Assembly: GCA_027061425.1 (NCBI GenBank)
Contig: JALSUN010000113.1
Coordinates: 1 to 33,473, forward strand
Direction: 5' to 3'
Length of the DNA stretch: 33,473 nt
Origin: Helicobacteraceae bacterium
GTDB lineage: Bacteria; Campylobacterota; Campylobacteria; Campylobacterales; Sulfurimonadaceae
Shown: positions 1-7,066 of the stretch, piece by piece
Numbering within the stretch: position 1 is the first letter of the stretch
Layout of the letters: every line of letters begins with the position of its first letter
Position numbers and translations under genes: made by a program
The notes under the pieces: model-generated
What the model was told of the DNA's origin: nothing
The model's input: the letters and a program-made list of their open reading frames with translations, nothing else
The model's database searches: none

Positions 1-2
1 CT

Positions 3-41
3 GTCATTGGCGGCAAAGCAGAAATACTTTCACAAGGATAA
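3..41 (+). CDS. C-terminal tail of an unidentified upstream gene (cut by window start)
   Basis: Frame 3 reads about twelve sense codons (VIGGKAEILSQG) and ends in TAA only three bases before the infA start, with the infA ribosome binding site (AAGGA) inside its last codons. That spacing is typical of a translationally coupled upstream gene. Too little is present to identify the product. Confidence 0.4.
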   Translation, partial: VIGGKAEILSQG

Positions 42-44
42 TTC

Positions 45-263
45 ATGGCAAAATCAGACGTCATTGAAGTTGATGGGAAAATAGTTGAAGCACTGCCGAA
101 TGCCACATTCCGCGTAGAGCTTGATAACGGACACGTAATTTTATGTCATATCGCAGGTAAGATGCGTATGCATTATATTAAAATTCTTCCAGGAGACAAG
201 GTGAAGCTTGAGCTTACACCTTACTCTTTAGACAAGGGTCGCATTACTTATCGTTACAAATAA
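45..263 (+). CDS. infA: Translation initiation factor IF-1
   Basis: The 72-residue product has the usual IF-1 length and is a single S1/OB-fold domain. The family landmarks are present: an N-terminal [20 protein letters not shown]-type start, [13 protein letters not shown], a PGDKV turn and the GRITYRYK terminus. IF-1 binds the 30S A site and cooperates with IF-2 and IF-3 in start selection. AAGGA lies seven bases before the ATG and overlaps the end of the upstream frame, so the gene is probably the last of an operon. In many bacteria infA sits in the secY/rpmJ ribosomal cluster, but no ribosomal protein gene follows it here. Confidence 0.97.
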   Translation: MAKSDVIEVDGKIVEALPNATFRVELDNGHVILCHIAGKMRMHYIKILPGDKVKLELTPYSLDKGRITYRYK

Positions 264-577
264 GTAAAAGTCCCAGCTGCAGTGCAATTTGCACTAGCAC
301 GACTCATGATTTAGTCGTTCGCTGTAGTGAGCTGTTGGCTCTTCTGCGTTATCGGTCAGATATTTTGCACAATCTGTACGAAATCTATCACTTATAGATA
401 AGATTCTCTATCTTTGTCATTCCTGCGAAGGCAGGAATCAACGAGTAACAACTCTCTAAATATTTATATTGCTCTAAGATGTACTTCATCACCTTTTTAT
501 AATTCAACATTCAACATTCAACATTCAACATTCAACATTCAACATTCAACATTCAACATTCAACATTCAACATTCAA
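264..577. other. 314-base gap rich in hairpins and repeats
   Basis: No convincing gene is seen between infA and the minus-strand chaperone. The gap contains a short hairpin (AGTGCAA/TTGCACT, 281-295), a second one (ACGACT/AGTCGT, 299-318, 8-base loop), a GAGC/GCTC pair near 329-341, a REP-like palindrome at 419-438 and the heptanucleotide array at 502-578. One of the first hairpins may end infA transcription, although neither has a strong T-run. The stretch looks like the remains of a dispersed intergenic repeat followed by two simpler elements. Confidence 0.55.
419..438. repeat. REP-like palindrome ATTCCTGC-GAAG-GCAGGAAT
   Basis: A perfect 8-bp stem with a 4-base loop is seen, in the context GTC-ATTCCTGC...GCAGGAAT-C. 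From general knowledge, this 'GTCATTCCTGCGAAGGCAGGAATC' style of palindrome is scattered through many proteobacterial intergenic regions as a REP/MITE-end type element. It has no T-run on either strand, so a terminator role is not favoured. Confidence 0.6.
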
Positions 578-578
578 C
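502..578. repeat. Perfect (ATTCAAC)x11 heptanucleotide array
   Basis: Eleven uninterrupted copies of ATTCAAC run from 502 to 578 and touch the TAG stop codon of the minus-strand chaperone gene. On that strand the array reads GTTGAAT repeated, giving TGA and ATG codons in every frame within 21 bases. It is the longest and cleanest member of the heptad family seen further right in the window, and its perfection suggests recent expansion or copy-number variation. Confidence 0.95.
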
Positions 579-1414
579 TAGTTCTTTGGTAATCTAATCA
601 CTTTTATATCTGCATTCAGTCGTTGTCTATCGAAGTAGTCTTTGAGTATAGAATCTCTTTTTTGTCCCATAATAGCATTGGAAATTTGTGGTCGGATTTT
701 TTCGAGTTCAGGTGCTTCTGCTGCGCCTTTTCCTTTGACGTAGAAGCTCATGAAACCACCTTGTGGTGCAGGTAGCACAGGGGAAAATGCATTGATGGCA
801 GTTTTATCTAAAAGTTCTGCAAGTCTTGGGTTCATCTTATCTGCTTGAAAGGTACGTTCTTCACTTTTAACATCCTGTGCATAGAACATAGGGTTGTCTA
901 CTTTCTCTTGAAGATGTGTTTTATCTGGACAGTGATATATAAGCACTGAGTATGACGAGGGCTTGACAAACTCTTTTTTATGGAGTTCATAATATTCTGA
1001 AATTTCATTGTCAGTAGGTTGCTCTAGATGTGAAAATGCAATAGCATTATAAAGTTTCTGGTTGAGTAATTTCTCTTTAAGTTTCTCTTTTAATTGCTTT
1101 TCACTGAGCCCTTGAGAACTTTGTATGGCTGAGTAGAGCTCTATAATACTAAGTTTGTTCTGCTCTGCCATACGTTGAATATCAGTAAATATTTCTTGTT
1201 TTGTGACACTGATATGTCGCTCTTTAATCTCTATCTCTTCTAACTTTTTTCGCTCTAGTATTTGAATGGCTTTCTCTTGGTCAATATTGGCCTCTTTCAT
1301 AAGTTTTGTAATGTCATAAAGGGTAATGGCCTGGTCTTTAACCATGATAGCGATGCCATCTATAGTGTTGGCATAGAGAGTGAATGTGAGTAGAAAGAGT
1401 AGTAGTAATTTCAA
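578..1414 (-). CDS. Periplasmic SurA/parvulin-like chaperone
   Basis: The 278-residue protein starts with a Sec signal peptide (MKLLLLFLLTFTLYA, likely cut before NTIDG). A SurA-N-like helical region follows, with lysine/glutamate-rich helices (about 20-135), then a shorter parvulin-like region (about 135-245) with SYSVLIYHC near its start and GGFMSFYVKG near its end, then a C-terminal helix. It probably helps fold or escort outer-membrane proteins. It resembles C. jejuni Cj1289, which from memory also lies beside gltX and malic enzyme. The parvulin core is degenerate, so isomerase activity is doubtful. It is divergent from gltX, and its stop codon abuts the heptad array. Confidence 0.8.
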   Translation of the reverse strand: MKLLLLFLLTFTLYANTIDGIAIMVKDQAITLYDITKLMKEANIDQEKAIQILERKKLEEIEIKERHISVTKQEIFTDIQRMAEQNKLSIIELYSAIQSSQGLSEKQLKEKLKEKLLNQKLYNAIAFSHLEQPTDNEISEYYELHKKEFVKPSSYSVLIYHCPDKTHLQEKVDNPMFYAQDVKSEERTFQADKMNPRLAELLDKTAINAFSPVLPAPQGGFMSFYVKGKGAAEAPELEKIRPQISNAIMGQKRDSILKDYFDRQRLNADIKVIRLPKN

Positions 1415-1456
1415 AAGTGCTCGCTTGATTGTAATAATGTATTTTACCTACTTAAA

Positions 1457-1462
1457 TATAAT
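1457..1462 (+). promoter_or_regulatory. Candidate -10 box of gltX
   Basis: TATAAT lies about 70 bases before the gltX start, in the gap between the divergent chaperone gene and gltX. No convincing -35 is visible, which is usual for sigma-70 promoters of Campylobacterota. Confidence 0.5.
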
Positions 1463-1530
1463 GGTGCAAATGTATCTCGTTATAAAGCGACTCTTTGGTA
1501 AAATTTCATATCAAAAACAAAAGGTCAGGC

Positions 1531-2919
1531 ATGGTTGTTACACGATTTGCTCCAAGTCCCACAGGCTATCTTCACATTGGTGGTCTGCGTACTGCATTAC
1601 TTTCGTACTTATGGGCACGCCGTAATGGTGGAAAGTTTGTTTTACGTATAGAAGATACAGATAAAAGCCGTAACTCCGAGGCTGCTGCTGAGGCGATTGT
1701 TGAAGCTTTCAAGTGGGTAGGACTAGAACATGATGGTGACATCGTATACCAATCTCAAAGAGACGAGATCTACGCTAAGTACATAAAGCAACTTCTTGAT
1801 GAAGGTAAGGCTTATAAGTGTTACATGAGTAAAGATGAGCTAACGGAACTTCGTGAGACACAGATGGCAAACAAAGAGCGTACCCGTTATGATGGTCGCT
1901 ACCGTGACTTTGATGGTACACCTCCAGAGGGCATTGAGCCTGTAATTCGCATCAAAGCTCCTTTGTGTGGTGAAATAGTTATAGACGATGGGATCAAAGG
2001 CCGTGTGAGTTTTCAGGCAGAAGATATCTTGGATGACTTTATCATCGCTCGTGGTGATGGTTCTCCAACTTATAACTTTGTAGTGGCTGTAGATGATGCA
2101 CTGATGGGCATTAATGAAGTGATCCGTGGCGATGATCACCTCTCTAACACACCAAAACAGATGGTTGTATATGAGGCTCTTGGTTTTGAGTTACCAAAGT
2201 TTTACCATGTACCGATGATCCATAATGCAAGTGGTAAAAAACTCTCAAAACGTGATGGTGCGACCGATGTAATGGCCTATAAAGAGATGGGCTACCTGCC
2301 AGAGGCACTGCTGAACTTCTTAGTCCGTCTGGGTTGGAGTAATGGTGACCAAGAGATCTTCAGTATGGATGAGATGATGGAATTGTTTGATCCATCTAAC
2401 ATCAATAAATCAGCTTCTATCTATAATGTAGACAAGCTTGACTGGTTAAATGGACACTACATTAAAAACAGTAGCAATGCGAAACTTGCAGCACTTTTAA
2501 AAGAGTATGGCGTTGATGTTGAAGGTCATGACAAAAAAGAGTTTTTACTAGACGCACTTAAAGAGCGTGCTAAAAATATGAAAGAGTTGGCAGAGATGAT
2601 CCCAACTATTTTGAATGCACCTGAATCGTATGATGAAAAAGCAGTAAAAAAAGCCTTTAAAGGTGATGCCATCGAAGTACTAAAGGCATTTGTCGCGAAG
2701 TTGGAAAGTACAACAGAGTTACATCTTCCATCAGACTTTCATGCAGCAATGGAAGCTTTGGTCGCTGAGATGGAGATTGGTTTTGGGAAAATCGGAATGC
2801 CTCTGCGTGTAGCACTTTTGGGTGCTATGGGTGGACCCGGTATGGACAGCGTTATGGCTGTTTTAGGAAAAGATGAGACGATCAAGCGCATTAACCATGC
2901 GGTTGATGTGTTGTCTTAA
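1531..2919 (+). CDS. gltX: Glutamyl-tRNA synthetase
   Basis: Class I synthetase that charges tRNA with glutamate. The start VVTRFAPSPTGYLHIGG carries the HIGH-type motif (HIGG at residues 15-18) and KKLSKRDG is the KMSKS-type loop, with the anticodon-binding helical domain after it. I chose the ATG at 1531 (462 residues) over the TTG at 1495 because the family begins at MVVTRFAPSPTG and a purine-rich AAAGG precedes this ATG. Campylobacterota usually carry two GltX paralogues, one of which may charge tRNA-Gln; which one this is cannot be decided here. Malic enzyme follows after 33 bases and is probably co-transcribed. Confidence 0.97.
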   Translation: MVVTRFAPSPTGYLHIGGLRTALLSYLWARRNGGKFVLRIEDTDKSRNSEAAAEAIVEAFKWVGLEHDGDIVYQSQRDEIYAKYIKQLLDEGKAYKCYMSKDELTELRETQMANKERTRYDGRYRDFDGTPPEGIEPVIRIKAPLCGEIVIDDGIKGRVSFQAEDILDDFIIARGDGSPTYNFVVAVDDALMGINEVIRGDDHLSNTPKQMVVYEALGFELPKFYHVPMIHNASGKKLSKRDGATDVMAYKEMGYLPEALLNFLVRLGWSNGDQEIFSMDEMMELFDPSNINKSASIYNVDKLDWLNGHYIKNSSNAKLAALLKEYGVDVEGHDKKEFLLDALKERAKNMKELAEMIPTILNAPESYDEKAVKKAFKGDAIEVLKAFVAKLESTTELHLPSDFHAAMEALVAEMEIGFGKIGMPLRVALLGAMGGPGMDSVMAVLGKDETIKRINHAVDVLS

Positions 2920-2952
2920 GTTATTACATTTAAATTATATAAAGGATTACCC

Positions 2953-4254
2953 ATGAATAAAGAAACATTCAAAGAAGACTCACTCGAGTACCATAGATCA
3001 AAAGGCGAGTTTGATACTGCTGGTAAAACAGGAACACTACTTACCAAACCGTGTGATACGGCAGAGAGACTTTCAATGGCCTATTCACCTGGTGTTGCCT
3101 TTCCATGTTTGGAAATCCAGGACGATGTTGAAAAAGCTTATGAGTACACCAACAAAGGAAACCTTGTTGCTGTCGTCAGTGACGGTACTGCTGTGCTTGG
3201 ACTCGGAGACATCGGCCATATCGCCGGAAAACCTGTTATGGAAGGTAAAGGTGTACTTTTTAAGTCATTTGCCAATGTTGATGCAGTAGATATCGAGCTT
3301 AACACTAAAGATACGGAAGAGATCATCAAAGTTGTTGCTGCTATTGCTGACAGTTTTGGCGGTATCAACCTCGAAGATATCAAGGCACCTAAATGTTTTG
3401 AGATCGAAGAGCGTCTTAAAGAGATCTGTGATGTTCCTGTCTTTCATGATGACCAGCATGGAACAGCAGTGATCACAACGGCAGGTTTGATGAACGTTAT
3501 GGAGATGAGTGACAAAACTGTTGAGGATGTTAAAATTGTTATCGTTGGTGCGGGTGCAGCTGCTATCGCTTGTGGGAACATGTATAAAAAATTTGGGGTG
3601 AAAAACATCATTATGATCGATTCCAAAGGGGTAATCCATAATGAACGTACTGACTTGAACAAATACAAGCAGGCCTTTGCTTTACAGACACCTCACCGTA
3701 CACTTGATGATGCTATTGAAGGTGCCGACATGGTACTAGGATTAAGTGGTCCTAACCTTATCACTGGTGATATGGTCAAAAAGATGTCAGACAAACATCC
3801 TATTATCTTTGCCTGTGCCAATCCAAATCCGGAGATCATGCCAGACGTTGCCAAAGCTGCAAGAGAAGATATTATTATCGGTACGGGTCGTAGCGATTTT
3901 CCAAATCAGGTTAACAATGTATTAGGTTTCCCTCAGATCTTCCGTGGCGCTTTAGATGTTAGAGCTAGCAAAATCACGGAAAACATGAAGATGGCAGCAG
4001 CTAAAGCCCTTGCGTCATTGGCTAAAGAGCCAGTTCCAGAGCATGTAAAAAAAGCGCAAGGCCGTGAAAATATGGAGTTTGGTCCAGAATACATCATTCC
4101 ATCACCGTTTGACCGTCGTGTGCTTGTCTATGTAGCATCTGCTGTTGCACAGGCGGCTGTAGAAGATGGCGTAGCGCGTATTAAAGAGTTTGATCTTGAT
4201 GCGTACAGAACAAAGCTTGAGCGTCTTGCTGACCACTTAGACGGTAAGCTCTAA
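2953..4254 (+). CDS. Malic enzyme (NAD(P)-dependent, short form)
   Basis: The 433-residue protein converts malate to pyruvate and CO2 with reduction of NAD(P). The N-terminal malic domain has AYSPGVAFP with the catalytic tyrosine (about residue 44), SDGTAVLGLGDIG, GKPVMEGKG with the catalytic lysine and the metal-site stretch FHDDQHGTAV (about 164-173). The NAD-binding domain follows with IVIVGAGAAAIAC (196-207). It lacks the C-terminal phosphotransacetylase-like domain of long MaeB. Cofactor preference cannot be read reliably. AAAGGA precedes the ATG, and a hairpin terminator follows the gene. Confidence 0.95.
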   Translation: MNKETFKEDSLEYHRSKGEFDTAGKTGTLLTKPCDTAERLSMAYSPGVAFPCLEIQDDVEKAYEYTNKGNLVAVVSDGTAVLGLGDIGHIAGKPVMEGKGVLFKSFANVDAVDIELNTKDTEEIIKVVAAIADSFGGINLEDIKAPKCFEIEERLKEICDVPVFHDDQHGTAVITTAGLMNVMEMSDKTVEDVKIVIVGAGAAAIACGNMYKKFGVKNIIMIDSKGVIHNERTDLNKYKQAFALQTPHRTLDDAIEGADMVLGLSGPNLITGDMVKKMSDKHPIIFACANPNPEIMPDVAKAAREDIIIGTGRSDFPNQVNNVLGFPQIFRGALDVRASKITENMKMAAAKALASLAKEPVPEHVKKAQGRENMEFGPEYIIPSPFDRRVLVYVASAVAQAAVEDGVARIKEFDLDAYRTKLERLADHLDGKL

Positions 4255-4275
4255 GCGTCATAACTATCTAATTTT

Positions 4276-4305
4276 ATGGACACTTTTGGTGTTCATATCT
4301 TTTTA
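4276..4305. terminator. Terminator between convergent malic enzyme and glycan operons
   Basis: An 8-bp stem (ATGGACAC / GTGTTCAT, one wobble pair) with a 5-base loop is followed on the plus strand by ATCTTTTT. It lies between the end of the malic enzyme gene and the end of the long minus-strand glycan operon, and could serve both. Confidence 0.6.
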
Positions 4306-4330
4306 CGCGATTGTCTCATCTTTTAATCGC

Positions 4331-6109
4331 CTAACAACTCTCATGCGTAAATTCCGGAACAATCTTCTGTAAACTTTTGATTTTATTATCATCAATCAGT
4401 AGGTTTTCTATAGCTTCTTCTAGTTTTTTAATGGGGTAAACGGTAGGACTGGCGATGAAAATGGAGCTGTATTGTGTCTTCTTCTCACTCTCATCTATAA
4501 GTAACTCTTCATAAAGTTTTTCACCTGGGCGCAGACCTGTAAAGGTGATTTCGACACTCTCCTCTTTGCCATAGAGTTTTATCATCTGTTGTGCCAAGTC
4601 AACGATTTTGACAGGTTCTCCCATGTCTAAAATGAAAAGTTCACCTCCTTTAGCGATGGCGGCAGTCTGCAGAACAAGCTGGCAGGCTTCGGGGATGAGC
4701 ATGAAGTAGCGGGTCATCTTTTTGTCTGTGACTGTTACAGGGCCACCCTCTTCGATCTGTCTTTTGAACTTAGGGATCACACTTCCAGAACTTCCCAAGA
4801 CATTACCAAAACGCACAGCCACAATTTCAGTCTCTTTAGCCTCTACATTTTGTGCATACAACTCACCAATACGCTTGGTGGTTCCCATGACATTGGTAGG
4901 GCGCACTGCCTTGTCTGTAGAGATGATGACCAGCTTTTTCACCTTATGCTTTATACTCATGTCAATGACATTTTTGGTGCCTATGATATTGTTTGCAATA
5001 GCGATCTCTATATTTTCTTCACAGAGGGGTACATGTTTATAGGCGGCAGCATGGATCACAATGTCGATGTGGTGCTGTTCAAACAGCTTGTCCAGGCGTT
5101 CTCTGTCAGCGACAGAACAGAGGGCATGGGTGGCATCGGGAAATTGCTCGGAGATCTGGTAGAGATTAAACTCACTATGGTCAACCAAAATAAGGTTTAT
5201 GGCACCAAAATGGGCACATTGTCGGGTGATCTCAGAACCTATGCTTCCTCCGGCACCTGTGATCAGTACATTTTTACCTTTGACAAATGAAGCGATGGCC
5301 TTAGTGTCAAGATCTTGAGGGTGGCGTGCGAGGAGGTCTTCGATGGAGAGGTCTTCTAAACGTTCATGTTCAGAACCCAGCAGTTTTGCCCGCTTGATCG
5401 TTTTTATGCCAGCATCTTTGAGACGTTGAAAGAGTACTTTTAGGGTCGCTTGATCAAGGTCTGCCGTGATAATAGCTGCCGTAATCTCTCGTGTCTGGAT
5501 CTGCTCTTCAAGATCTTCTTGTCCATAGACTTTAATGTTGTTGATGTAAGAGTTGATGCTGTTTCTGTTTTCATCTTTGACGACAAATATAGCGACAGGG
5601 GAGTAGTGCAGTTCATGGCTTAAAACACTTTTTATAATAGAACTTGTACGGGGATTGACACCGATTATAAGCGTGTTTTGGTAACTTCCTTGTTTGAGTT
5701 GCTCTATCAGTGCGCGTTTAGAGATACGCAGTCCTCCTGTTAAAATAAGAGAGAGAAAGAGGTCTATAACAATGGCACTTCTTGGCATCGGTATAAAAAA
5801 AGTGGGGAAAACAAAGTAGAGTAGGCTAAAAAGTAAAACAGCGGCGACATGGGCCTTAATAAGCTGTAGTGCATCTTCAAGACCAAAGAAGCGCCATGTA
5901 ATATTGTAGACTTTAAAGAGGTAAAAAAAGAGAAGTTTAGAGAGCGTTAATGCGATGTAGACATTTAAAAAGTTTGTCATATGTTTGGGGTCGATCACAA
6001 AGTCGAAGCGTAAGGCATAGGCCAAATGCAGGGCTATAAAAAAGAGTACCAAGTCACTGGCAAGAAAAAAGAGGATTCTTTTAGCGAAGGTAGGTTGTAG
6101 AAGCGTCAT
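4331..6109 (-). CDS. pglF: Membrane-bound UDP-GlcNAc 4,6-dehydratase, PglF/WbpM/FlaA1 type
   Basis: The 592-residue protein has about four N-terminal membrane helices (about 12-130), a CoA-binding-like domain (about 140-240), then an extended SDR domain with the nucleotide loop GAGGSIG (285-291). The catalytic region contains STDKAVRPTNVMGTTKR, i.e. the Thr-Asp-Lys and Met...Lys arrangement (about 398-412) that replaces the usual Tyr of short SDRs in this family. These enzymes turn UDP-GlcNAc into the 4-keto-6-deoxy sugar, the first step to bacillosamine or other 6-deoxy amino sugars. It is the last gene of the minus-strand operon, and its ATG overlaps the preceding stop (TAATG). The exact product is inferred. 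Confidence 0.88.
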   Translation of the reverse strand: MTLLQPTFAKRILFFLASDLVLFFIALHLAYALRFDFVIDPKHMTNFLNVYIALTLSKLLFFYLFKVYNITWRFFGLEDALQLIKAHVAAVLLFSLLYFVFPTFFIPMPRSAIVIDLFLSLILTGGLRISKRALIEQLKQGSYQNTLIIGVNPRTSSIIKSVLSHELHYSPVAIFVVKDENRNSINSYINNIKVYGQEDLEEQIQTREITAAIITADLDQATLKVLFQRLKDAGIKTIKRAKLLGSEHERLEDLSIEDLLARHPQDLDTKAIASFVKGKNVLITGAGGSIGSEITRQCAHFGAINLILVDHSEFNLYQISEQFPDATHALCSVADRERLDKLFEQHHIDIVIHAAAYKHVPLCEENIEIAIANNIIGTKNVIDMSIKHKVKKLVIISTDKAVRPTNVMGTTKRIGELYAQNVEAKETEIVAVRFGNVLGSSGSVIPKFKRQIEEGGPVTVTDKKMTRYFMLIPEACQLVLQTAAIAKGGELFILDMGEPVKIVDLAQQMIKLYGKEESVEITFTGLRPGEKLYEELLIDESEKKTQYSSIFIASPTVYPIKKLEEAIENLLIDDNKIKSLQKIVPEFTHESC

Positions 6110-7065
6110 TAAAATGCCTTAAGTCTGTCTATAAATTTTGTCACACCATAAAGAAGTATCACTGTAGCTAACAAGAGGTAAATGTAAAGTGTCTGAGGAA
6201 CTGTCCAAAGTAGTAGTAGTAATACTAGGTTGATACCCATACCCATCAAGACGACCTTGTCATGAGAAAAGCCTACTTGATTAAAGCGTTGGTAGGCATG
6301 CTTTTTATGTGCTTGAGAGAGTTTTTCATGGTGTTTGTAACGACGTAGTAAAGTGTAGGTGGCATCAAACCAGAAGAGTGAAAGTAAAACAAGCCAAGCT
6401 ATAAAATGCGGAGTGTTGGCGTCATACAAGATGAAGATGGCAAAGATAAATCCTAAAGGTGCACTCCCCACATCACCCATAAATATAGAGGCTTTATGCC
6501 AGTTAAACATCAGAAAACCAGCACTTGCCAACCCTAGCAAAAGTGCCATTTCATTACCAAAAAGTATAAAAGCGCCAAGTGCAACAAAAAGAGCTTCACT
6601 TGCTGCATAGCCATCAATACCATCTAAAAAGTTATAGAGGTTGGTCATCCAGATAATGCCAACAAGGGCAATGATGTTAAGCCAAACACCGTGTAGTGAA
6701 AAGAGTCCAAAGTCTATAGTAGAAATGCCCCCTAAAAAATAGAGAGCAGAGAGTGCAGAGAAAAGTTGTACACCAAACCTTCTTTTGGCACTGAGTGGAT
6801 AGATGTCATCTACAAAACTCACCATTACAACAGGAAGTACACTCATCAGGGCTAAAAAAAGAGGAGTTTCTATAGTGTGACGCAGATATAAAAAGCTCAA
6901 AGCGATAAAAAAAGAGACGATGATGGCGAGTCCACCACCTTTCGGGGTAGCAGTGGTGTGTGAACTACGAGCATTGGGATGGTCTAAAAGCTTTTTTTTT
7001 ATGGCAATATAGCGTATGGTGTAGGTGCCAAGAAATGCCATGACAAATACACCAAAATAGAGCAT
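6109..7065 (-). CDS. Undecaprenyl-phosphate sugar-1-phosphate transferase, WecA/WbpL family (GT4-type, MraY superfamily)
   Basis: This polytopic 318-residue membrane protein has the family signatures: DHPNARSSH with PKGGG near the N-terminus, the acidic loop DDIYPLSAKRR, NLYNFLDGIDG, FMGDVGSAPLGF and the basic loop with KHAYQRF. It should load the first sugar phosphate onto undecaprenyl phosphate and so start the lipid-linked glycan. C. jejuni uses the unrelated PglC for this step, so this locus appears to use a different initiating enzyme. It is packed between pglB (1-base gap) and pglF (TAATG overlap). Confidence 0.9.
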   Translation of the reverse strand: MLYFGVFVMAFLGTYTIRYIAIKKKLLDHPNARSSHTTATPKGGGLAIIVSFFIALSFLYLRHTIETPLFLALMSVLPVVMVSFVDDIYPLSAKRRFGVQLFSALSALYFLGGISTIDFGLFSLHGVWLNIIALVGIIWMTNLYNFLDGIDGYAASEALFVALGAFILFGNEMALLLGLASAGFLMFNWHKASIFMGDVGSAPLGFIFAIFILYDANTPHFIAWLVLLSLFWFDATYTLLRRYKHHEKLSQAHKKHAYQRFNQVGFSHDKVVLMGMGINLVLLLLLWTVPQTLYIYLLLATVILLYGVTKFIDRLKAF

Positions 7066-7066
7066 C

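Noticed and set aside
502-578. CRISPR-like or phase-variation repeat array
   Set aside because: There are no spacers, and the unit is an uninterrupted 7-mer after the stop codon rather than inside a coding or promoter tract, so CRISPR is excluded and classic phase variation is not supported.
1495-1530. TTG start for gltX giving 12 extra residues
   Set aside because: The family begins at MVVTRFAPSPTG and the ribosome binding site fits ATG 1531.
1840-2139. 99-residue minus-strand ORF inside gltX
   Set aside because: Shadow of gltX with no ribosome binding site and no recognisable pattern.
4850-5290. 146-residue plus-strand ORF opposite pglF
   Set aside because: It lies wholly antisense to a conserved gene, has no family-like motifs, and mirrors the codon pattern of pglF.
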